A stretch of 27,106 bases of DNA from Rhodanobacteraceae bacterium. Lineage in GTDB: Bacteria; Pseudomonadota; Gammaproteobacteria; Xanthomonadales; SZUA-5. Shown piece after piece: positions 8,715 to 14,749 of the stretch. The stretch lies in the NCBI GenBank assembly GCA_016717705.1, contig JADKFD010000039.1:1-27106 (forward strand). The letters run 5' to 3'. Each line of letters begins with the position of its first letter. The first letter of the stretch is position 1. The notes under the pieces were generated by a model that was given only the letters and a program-made list of their open reading frames with translations, made no database searches and was not told the origin of the DNA. A program made the translations under genes and the position numbers.

Positions 8715-9908
8715 ATGACCGACGCGATACTGGTACTCAATGCGGGTTCGTCGAGCATCAAGTTCTCGGTCTTCGAGGCGCAGGGCGGCAAGCTCGAACC
8801 CGGCGTGCGCGGGCAGGCCGAAGGGCTCTATACCAAGCCGCGTTTCGTCGCCAAGAGCGCTGCTGGCGCGGTGGTCGCCGAGAAGTCGTGGGAGGAGGGC
8901 ACAACGCTCGGCCATGTCGGCGGTGTTGCGCATATCGGCGGCTGGGTCAGCGAGCAGTTGGCGTCGAGCCGCCTGGTCGGCGTCGGGCATCGCGTCGTAC
9001 ACGGCGGCCTCGACTACAGCCAGCCGGTGCGCCTCGATGCATCCGTCGTGACCTCGCTGGAAAAGTACATTCCGCTGGCGCCGCTGCACCAGCCGCACAA
9101 CCTGAAGCCGATCGAGCTGTTGCTGCAACGCCAGCCCGATCTGCCGCAGGTGGCGTGCTTCGATACCTCCTTCCATCGCAGCAATCCGGAGATCGCGCAG
9201 CGTTTCGCGTTGCCGGCGGAACTGCACGATGCCGGCGTGCGCCGCTATGGCTTCCACGGGTTGTCCTATGAATACATCGCTTCGGTATTGCCCAAGGTCG
9301 ATGCACGGGCGGCCAGCGGGCGCACCGTGGTGTTGCATCTGGGCAATGGCTCCAGCATGTGCGCGCTGGCGGGCGGCAAGAGCGTGGCCAGCACCATGGG
9401 TTTCACCGCGGTCGAAGGCCTGATGATGGGCACGCGCTGCGGTGCCATCGATCCGGGCGTGATCCTGTACCTGATGGATCAGCGTGGCATGGATACGCGT
9501 GCGATCGAGAAACTGATCTACAACCAGTCCGGGCTGCTCGGCGTATCCGGCATCTCCAGCGACATGCGCGTGCTGCTCGGCCACGAAGACCCGCGCGCCG
9601 CGCTGGCGGTCGATCTGTTCCTGTACCGCATCCGTCGTGAGCTGGGTTCGCTGGTGGCGGCGCTGGGTGGCATCGATGCGCTGGTGTTCACCGCCGGCAT
9701 CGGCGAAAACTCGGCGGTGGTGCGCGAGCGCGTGATCGCCGACGCCGCCTGGCTCGGCGTCAGCATCGACGCAGCCGCCAATGCAAGCGGCGGTCCGCGG
9801 ATCAGCGCAGCGGACAGCAAGGTGTCGGCGTGGACGCTGCCAACCAACGAAGAGCTGATGATCGCCACGCACACCTGGCGACTGCTGCAGGGACGAGAGT
9901 CGTCATGA
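8715..9908 (+). CDS. ackA: Acetate/propionate family kinase
   Basis: Converts acyl-phosphate plus ADP to the acid plus ATP, or the reverse. 397 residues, normal for AckA. Family motifs are present in order: LVLNAGSSSIKFSVFE at the N-terminus, VGHRVVHGG, FDTSFHRSNP, YGFHGLSYEYI, HLGNGSSMCAL, GFTAVEGLMMGTRCGAIDPG and FTAGIGENSAVVRERV. The ATG at 8715 is 5 nt after the transferase stop, so the two are surely cotranscribed, and with DUF3141 they form one unit. The stop overlaps the ATG of the fabI stump (ATGA-type overlap), so the operon once continued into fabI. The true substrate may be a longer acyl-phosphate than acetyl. Confidence 0.94.
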   Translation: MTDAILVLNAGSSSIKFSVFEAQGGKLEPGVRGQAEGLYTKPRFVAKSAAGAVVAEKSWEEGTTLGHVGGVAHIGGWVSEQLASSRLVGVGHRVVHGGLDYSQPVRLDASVVTSLEKYIPLAPLHQPHNLKPIELLLQRQPDLPQVACFDTSFHRSNPEIAQRFALPAELHDAGVRRYGFHGLSYEYIASVLPKVDARAASGRTVVLHLGNGSSMCALAGGKSVASTMGFTAVEGLMMGTRCGAIDPGVILYLMDQRGMDTRAIEKLIYNQSGLLGVSGISSDMRVLLGHEDPRAALAVDLFLYRIRRELGSLVAALGGIDALVFTAGIGENSAVVRERVIADAAWLGVSIDAAANASGGPRISAADSKVSAWTLPTNEELMIATHTWRLLQGRESS

Positions 9909-9991
9909 CCACCGCGAAAAATCGCGTCCTCGCCGGCAAGAAAGCGCTGGTCGTCGGCATCTTCGATGGTGGTGCGCACATCATGGGGTGA
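9905..9991 (+). pseudogene. fabI: Truncated enoyl-ACP reductase (fabI) N-terminal stump
   Basis: A 28-codon reading frame starts inside the ackA stop and reads MTTAKNRVLAGKKALVVGIFDGGAHIMG. The first 19 residues match the N-terminus of FabI-type enoyl-ACP reductases (LAGKKxLVVGI before the nucleotide-binding loop). The next residues do not match, and a stop follows at 9989-9991. DUF3141, acyltransferase, kinase and FabI commonly occur together, so this is best read as a fourth operon gene that lost its 3' part. A GTGGGAGCGGG half-repeat begins 47 nt later and may mark the deletion point. Confidence 0.72.
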
Positions 9992-10037
9992 GGGACGGCA
10001 TGGCGGTTGCCGTCTCAGTCCGTGAACTTGGCTTCAA

Positions 10038-10058
10038 TGTGGGAGCGGGTTCCGCCCG
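10038..10058 (+). repeat. Half REP (GTGGGAGCGGG family)
   Basis: TGTGGGAGCGGG followed by TTCCGCCCG matches the left arm of the hairpin at 838-891; the right arm is missing. It sits between the fabI stump and the transporter gene. Confidence 0.55.
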
Positions 10059-10137
10059 ATGCCTTGTCCACGCGCGCGCGCCCCTCCTTAAGTCCACGGG
10101 TGGGGCGCGGCGCGATGCTGCTGACCGGTACCCACGC

Positions 10138-10974
10138 ATGATCGAAAGGCTGCAGCAACTCAACTCCTGCATTGCTTTGGTGTTCGTCGTCAGCAGCATG
10201 CTGGCCATGGGTATGAGCCAGCGCCTTGCCGATGTGCTGGCAACGATGAAGAACCCTTGGGTCATCGCCTCGACGCTGCTGGTCAATTTCGTGTTCTCGC
10301 CGGCATTGGCACTCGGACTTTGCCGCCTGATCCCGCTGCAGAGCGCGCACGCGACCGGCCTGATCATCCTGGCCTGCGCCGCCGGTGCGCCGTTTCTGCC
10401 CAAGCTCGCCGAGCTCGCCGGCGGCAACCTGGCTTATTCGGTCGGATTGATGGTGTTGCAGATCGTGGGCAGCGTGCTGTTCATGCCTCTGGCGCTGCCG
10501 CTGCTGGTGCCCGGTCTGGAGGCGGATTCCTGGCGCATCGCCAAGCCGTTGTTGCTGACCATGCTGGTGCCGCTGGGAGTCGGTTTTGCCGTGCCCTGGT
10601 CCACGCCGCCTGGGTCGCTCAGCTTGCCGCGCCTGATCGGGCGCATCTCGAACCTGGCATTGGTGCTGGTCTGGTCCTGTCGGTCGGGCTCAACCTCAAG
10701 GCATGCCGGCATCTTCGGCAGCCTCGCCATCGCTGCCTTCCTGCTTTACGTCGGTGGGATGGTGGGTGTCGGTTACTTGCTCGGTGGTGCCGAGCCCAGC
10801 ACCCGAAGCGTCTTCGCGCTCGGCGCCGGACAGCGCAACCTGGTCGCCGCGCTGGTCATTGCCGGCACCGGCTTCGACGACCCGGCGGTCGCCGTGATGG
10901 TGCTGATCGCGTCGCTGATTGCTCTGATGCTGCTGCTTGGAATCGCCAGGATGATGCGCAGCGGAACTGCCTAG
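10138..10974 (+). CDS. Bile acid:sodium symporter (BASS) family-like transporter
   Basis: A 278-residue polytopic membrane protein with about 8-9 hydrophobic segments. Typical BASS features are SMLAMGMSQRLADVL, LLVNFVFSPALALGL, LIILACAAGAPFLPKLAELA with the conserved GAPFxPK region, and near the end FALGAGQRNLVAALVIAGTG. Substrates in the family are organic anions cotransported with sodium; none can be assigned here. The ATG at 10138 begins the first membrane segment. Residues about 179-189 (WSCRSGSTSRH) look wrong for a membrane span. The neighbouring frame over 10672-10704 reads VLSVGLNLKA, the expected sequence, so two compensating single-base indels probably lie there. The stop directly abuts the 191-bp repeat array. 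Confidence 0.75.
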   Translation: MIERLQQLNSCIALVFVVSSMLAMGMSQRLADVLATMKNPWVIASTLLVNFVFSPALALGLCRLIPLQSAHATGLIILACAAGAPFLPKLAELAGGNLAYSVGLMVLQIVGSVLFMPLALPLLVPGLEADSWRIAKPLLLTMLVPLGVGFAVPWSTPPGSLSLPRLIGRISNLALVLVWSCRSGSTSRHAGIFGSLAIAAFLLYVGGMVGVGYLLGGAEPSTRSVFALGAGQRNLVAALVIAGTGFDDPAVAVMVLIASLIALMLLLGIARMMRSGTA

Positions 10975-11400
10975 GTGGCGCGGCCACCGTCCGCGGCTGA
11001 GGTAGCGCGGCCACCGCGCGCGGAGTGTAGCTCGCCGCGATACGGTCATTCGCGCGGACGGCCGCGGGGGCTTGCCGCAAGTCCGCGCCGGGCGTCGCGC
11101 GTAACAGCGGTCGGGCACCGGCGAAGCCCAAGGACGCGCGTGCCCGGCCTACGTCCGCGGCGTTGGTGTGGTGGCCACCGTCCGCGGCTGAGGTAGCGCG
11201 GCCACCGCGCGCGGAGTGTAGCTCGCCGCGATACGGTCATTCGCGCGGACGGCCGCGGGGGCTTGGCGCAAGTCCGCGCCGGGCGTCGCGCGTAACAGCG
11301 GTCCGGCACGGGCGAAGCCCAAGGACGCGCGTGCCCGGCCTACGTCCGCGGCGTTGGTGTGGTGGCCACCGTCCGCGGCTGAGGTAGCGCGGCCACCGCG
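10975..11400 (+). repeat. 191-bp tandem repeat, two full copies and a partial third
   Basis: Copies begin CCACCGTCCGCGGCTGAGG at 10984, 11175 and 11366, exactly 191 nt apart. The first two are almost identical (three substitutions seen, such as CTTGCCGCAAG versus CTTGGCGCAAG), and the third stops after about 35 nt. Each contains GGTAGCGCGGCCACCGCGCG, a CTTGCCGCAAG palindrome and GGCGTCGCGCGTAAC. Related copies occur at 17940-18035 (inverted) and 19012-19370. The array fills the gap between two convergent genes; there is no coding content. Confidence 0.88.
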
Positions 11401-11432
11401 TCCCGTTTTCGGGTACGCGCGCAGAGCTTCCC

Positions 11433-12638
11433 CTACAGCAGGATTTTGGCCAAACCGGCCAGCAGTTGCTCCAACGGCATGATGGTCAACAACAAGGGCG
11501 CCGCCGGCAGCAAGGTGGCCATCCCCAATTGGGTCACGTTGCGCAGGTTGAAGGGCAGGGGCTTCATTTCCTTCATGATGTTGTAACTATTGCCCAGATC
11601 GGCCAGCGACTGGATGTCGCCGCTGCCGATCAGTTGCTCGTCGACGGCTGCGCCGCCGCGCAGCCATTTGCGATCGAACTCGATGGCATAGCGATGCGCC
11701 AGCGCGCCGTACTCGCGCATGCCGGTGCGCCTGGCGGCGGCAAGCGCAGGCGAGAGCACCAGCAGCGGCCCAAGCACCGCGAACACCATCACCGCGACCA
11801 GCCCGCCCACCTCATACTTGAATTCAATCAGCGTGGCGCCGGCAAAGAACATGCGGTTGGCCATCAATCCGGCGAGCAGCGCACCTTGCGCGACCAGCAC
11901 CGGCGCAAACGCCTGGCTGACCCCGCCGAGGAAGCCGAGGCCACCGGCGCGGTCCGGGTGCATCGGCATCAGGTTCAGTTGAATGCGCGACACCTGCCAC
12001 AGGAAGCGCGCCCAGATGAACAGGCGGAAGTACCAGCGCAGCAGGATGAACTGGAAGATCGGCAGGCTCACCAAGCCCATCCACCAACCGGCCCACGTCG
12101 GCTGCATTGCGCCATCTTGCGTCGAGCCGTACCACGACGACGTGCCGAATCCGATTTGCGCGGGCATGACCACCAGCACGCCCACGCTGTAGACGAGAAG
12201 CAGCAGCAGCACTTCGGCGCTCACCGAGTTGCGCAGGCGCAGGGCCGCGGTCACGGCTGCGGTGAACTGCGCGCGCGTGGCCTCGGTGATCAATCCACTG
12301 GTGAGGAAATGGCCCACCACCGGCCGCATGCGCTGGTGCACGATCAACTCGGCCAGAATCAGGATCGGTAGCGCGATCAACAGGCGCACATGCATTTCGA
12401 TGTCGTGGAGGAAATCCAGCTTGACGCTGTCGCCCCATAGATTCCCTTGCGCCAGCGACAGCAACAGCAAGGGCAGCCAGGTCAGCAGCACCGCCGCCAG
12501 AATCCGCCGCAGCACCACGGCCATCGCATCGCCACCGAGGTGCGCCTTGCGCCAGAGCTGATACAGCGGCCCGCCCAGCACCAGCGAGAAGTCCGGCGGA
12601 TCCTGCAGCATCGCAGGCATGGATTCTCCGTTGTTCAT
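11433..12638 (-). CDS. Uncharacterised polytopic membrane protein
   Basis: About 401 residues from ATG 12638, which follows a CGGAG site; the longer upstream extension (MRPLPSATMRL...) lacks one. I do not recognise a named family. There are about seven hydrophobic segments: two near residues 40-100 (VVLRRILAAVLLTWLPLLLL, LLIALPILILAELIV), a pair in the middle (AEVLLLLLVYSVGVLVV, LVSLPIFQFILLRW), then FAPVLVAQGALLAGL, GGLVAVMVFAVLGPLLVLSP and a C-terminal hairpin. A soluble stretch with MKEMKPLPFNLRNVTQL precedes the last segment. The conserved-looking LNLMPMHPDRAGGLGFLGGV sits in a loop. It is convergent with the BASS gene and divergent from the VIT-like gene. Function unknown. Confidence 0.78.
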   Translation of the reverse strand: MNNGESMPAMLQDPPDFSLVLGGPLYQLWRKAHLGGDAMAVVLRRILAAVLLTWLPLLLLSLAQGNLWGDSVKLDFLHDIEMHVRLLIALPILILAELIVHQRMRPVVGHFLTSGLITEATRAQFTAAVTAALRLRNSVSAEVLLLLLVYSVGVLVVMPAQIGFGTSSWYGSTQDGAMQPTWAGWWMGLVSLPIFQFILLRWYFRLFIWARFLWQVSRIQLNLMPMHPDRAGGLGFLGGVSQAFAPVLVAQGALLAGLMANRMFFAGATLIEFKYEVGGLVAVMVFAVLGPLLVLSPALAAARRTGMREYGALAHRYAIEFDRKWLRGGAAVDEQLIGSGDIQSLADLGNSYNIMKEMKPLPFNLRNVTQLGMATLLPAAPLLLTIMPLEQLLAGLAKILL

Positions 12639-12819
12639 GGCAGGCTCCGATTCATGGCCGGGCACACGCAGTCGCATCGTTGCCGAGGGTAACGGGCGCA
12701 TGTTACGCGAGACGCCCGGCTGCTTTTGCCTTGCCCGCGGTCGCCGGCGCGATCAATCTAGACACCTGCGCTCCGCACGCCTCGGAGGCGTGATCATCGC
12801 TCAACCCGCGAGCCCGACC

Positions 12820-13485
12820 ATGCTTGAAATCAAGTTCTTCGCACGCAACCTGTCGCACGGTGAGCGCCTGGGTGAGTTGCTGTTCGGCCTGATCATGACG
12901 CTGAGCTTCACGCTGACGGCCGGATTTGTGGTCGGCGAGGATGCCGCTGCCGTGAGCGAACTGCTGACCGCGACCATCGGCTGCAACATCGCCTGGGGCA
13001 TCATCGATGGCGGCCTGATGATTGTCGGCCGCGCCTTCGATCGTGGTCGGTATGCGCGCATGGGACAGGCCATTCGTGCCGGCGCCAGCGAGCCCGAATC
13101 GCTGGCCATCGTCGCCGAAGAACTCGACGAAACCCTGGAGCCACTGGCGCCACCCGCCAGCCGGCAACAGCTCTACCGCGACGTGGTCGCCAGGGTCCGC
13201 GCCAACGCGCCGCAACGCCCGGGCATCCGTGGCGAGGACTGGCTCGCTGCGCTGGTGATGTTCGTCATGGTGTTCTTCGCCAGCCTGCCGGCGGCGCTGC
13301 CCTTCCTGTTCATCGACGAGCCCTGGCTGGCGCTGCGTTGCTCCAACGCCGTGCTGCTGGTGCTGCTGTTCGTCATCGGCTACCACTGGGCCGGCTACAC
13401 CACGATCAATCCATGGCGTGCCGGGTTCAGCATGCTGCTGTTCGGCGGCTTGCTGGTGGCGGTGGCGGTGGCGCTGGGAGGATGA
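12820..13485 (+). CDS. VIT1/CCC1-like integral membrane protein
   Basis: 221 residues. The N-terminus GERLGELLFGLIMTLSFTLT, followed by IGCNIAWGIIDGGLMIVGRA, and a C-terminal group of three membrane spans ending INPWRAGFSMLLFGGLLVAV resemble the VIT1/CCC1 family of iron/manganese transporters. The central loop (about 80-135) is charged and helical. Metal-binding residues of true VIT1 are not obvious, so transport activity is uncertain. ATG 12820 has a poor ribosome site; a GTG at 12790 just after GGAGG is an alternative. The next gene starts 1 nt after the stop, so expression is coupled with a c-di-GMP phosphodiesterase. Confidence 0.68.
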   Translation: MLEIKFFARNLSHGERLGELLFGLIMTLSFTLTAGFVVGEDAAAVSELLTATIGCNIAWGIIDGGLMIVGRAFDRGRYARMGQAIRAGASEPESLAIVAEELDETLEPLAPPASRQQLYRDVVARVRANAPQRPGIRGEDWLAALVMFVMVFFASLPAALPFLFIDEPWLALRCSNAVLLVLLFVIGYHWAGYTTINPWRAGFSMLLFGGLLVAVAVALGG

Positions 13486-13486
13486 C

Positions 13487-14239
13487 ATGACGGGCATTCG
13501 TATCGAGGCGTTGATCGTTCACTATCAGCCGATCGTCGACCTCGACAGCGGCGCAGTGGTGGGTTTCGAGGCACTCAGTCGCGAACGCGCCGCAGATGGG
13601 TCTGTGCGCTCGGCGGGCGCGCTCATGGATGAGCTCGAACGCGATCCCGAGCAGCAATATGCGGTGATCCGGCGCGTTCTGGATTCCATTCGGCGCGAGA
13701 TCGTGCCGATCTTCGAGGCGCGTCCCGCTTTCTACGTCAGCGTGAACATCCCTCCGGGCGCGCTGGGCAGCGGCCGGATTGGCCCGATGCTGGCCGAGAT
13801 CGGACTCAATCCGTGGTTGTCGCGAATCGTGGTCGAGATCACCGAACGCCAGGCGCTGAGCGACCTCGGGCGCGGCGCGATCGATGCCGCGCGGGCGCTT
13901 GGCATTACCGTGGCGCTGGACGATTTTGGCACCGGACACAGCGGATTGTCGCAGTTCGTTGGACTCGATCTGGATGTGCTGAAAATCGATCGCAGCCTGT
14001 TGCTGCCGGTGCTCGCGAACCGCACAGCGGCACGCATGTTGCGCGGCATCGTGGGACTCGCTGCGGCGCTGCGCATGCGCACCATTGCCGAGGGCGTGGA
14101 AAGCTGGGAGCAGGCGTTTTTTCTGCGCGCGGCTGGCATCGATTACGGACAGGGATTCTTCTGGAGCCCGGCGGTACCCGCCAGCGAGATTGAGCAGTTG
14201 TTGAATCGGGGCTATGCCGACAGCTTGCAGCGGCGATGA
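13487..14239 (+). CDS. EAL-domain cyclic-di-GMP phosphodiesterase
   Basis: Stand-alone EAL domain of 250 residues with no sensor or GGDEF domain. It would hydrolyse c-di-GMP to pGpG in the cytoplasm. Residues expected in active enzymes are present: Q in HYQPIVDL, the Glu of FEALSR (28), Asn in YVSVNIP, Glu in VEITERQ, the Asp pair in ALDDFGTGHSGL, Lys in LKIDRSLL, Glu in IAEGVES and Gln in GQGFFWSPA. It is therefore predicted to be catalytically competent. A GGGAGG ribosome site overlaps the end of the upstream membrane-protein gene, and only 1 nt separates stop and start. The pairing suggests the membrane protein may localise or modulate it, though this is inference. Confidence 0.93.
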   Translation: MTGIRIEALIVHYQPIVDLDSGAVVGFEALSRERAADGSVRSAGALMDELERDPEQQYAVIRRVLDSIRREIVPIFEARPAFYVSVNIPPGALGSGRIGPMLAEIGLNPWLSRIVVEITERQALSDLGRGAIDAARALGITVALDDFGTGHSGLSQFVGLDLDVLKIDRSLLLPVLANRTAARMLRGIVGLAAALRMRTIAEGVESWEQAFFLRAAGIDYGQGFFWSPAVPASEIEQLLNRGYADSLQRR

Positions 14240-14390
14240 ATCCAGGCACGCTTCACCGTGTGGTTTCCACCGCTCCGAGTGCATTGCGGTGGGCTACCGA
14301 TCCCCACCCACTTCAAAGGCAACCGGCGTTGCCCAGCCAGGGTGATAGACACCGCGCGCCACCATTTCGGCGCAACTCGAGTGCGTGGCG

Positions 14391-14426
14391 GTGGATTCCG
14401 CACGGAGAAGCGTGTGCGGGATCCAC
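14391..14426. repeat. Short inverted repeat
   Basis: GTGGATTCCGCAC (14391-14403) pairs with GTGCGGGATCCAC (14414-14426), 12 of 13 positions, around a 10-nt loop. No T-run follows; it could be a repeat-element half or a transcript-end structure for the EAL gene. Confidence 0.55.
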
Positions 14427-14483
14427 GCTACCCGGGAATACGCCTTACACGGGTTGGCAGCAGGCGTTGGCGTTGGCGGCTGA

Positions 14484-14565
14484 CAAGAGCGCCGCTGAGG
14501 CCGATCGGCCGACGCGATCCACTGGCACCTCCCACCCACCCCGATCGGGCTCAGCGGCGCTCTTG
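14484..14565. repeat. Long 25-bp inverted repeat
   Basis: The arm starting CAAGAGCGCCGCTGAGG (14484-14508) is complementary at 24 of 25 positions to the arm ending CAGCGGCGCTCTTG (14541-14565), with a 32-nt loop. It lies between convergent genes and could serve as a bidirectional transcription end, or be the footprint of a small mobile repeat. Confidence 0.7.
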
Positions 14566-14749
14566 ATCTGAGCTCGACGAACGGCGCCGGTGAGCCCCGT
14601 GTGGATTCGATCGCGACCAGCGGAAGGGTCCGTGCGGGCCACACCGGCCTACCCGGCAAGGTGCCCAGAACGGCGACACGGGTTGTTCCTCGTTGCGATC
14701 AAGCGAATTTCAAAGCGAGCCGAGCTGCCGCAGACCGGCCCGCCCCTCT

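Larger units (their letters stand above)
14240..14749. other. Gene-free region with two strong hairpins
   Basis: This 510-nt gap between convergent genes (EAL and patatin) has no convincing coding sequence in any frame. It holds the stem-loops at 14391-14426 and 14484-14565. Apart from these, no promoter, tRNA or known repeat family was recognised. Confidence 0.55.

Noticed and set aside
8283..9872. 529-codon minus-strand frame
   Set aside because: Antisense to acetate kinase, which is unmistakable; no motifs in the shadow.
11046..11387. Small proteins encoded in the tandem repeats
   Set aside because: Open frames on both strands arise from GC-rich composition and repeat with the unit; no ribosome sites or conserved features.
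10975..11400. CRISPR array
   Set aside because: The repeat unit is 191 bp with no short repeats and unique spacers; no cas genes are nearby.
14236..14659. Small ORFs between the EAL and patatin genes
   Set aside because: Overlapping frames on both strands with no recognisable similarity, and the region is dominated by inverted repeats.
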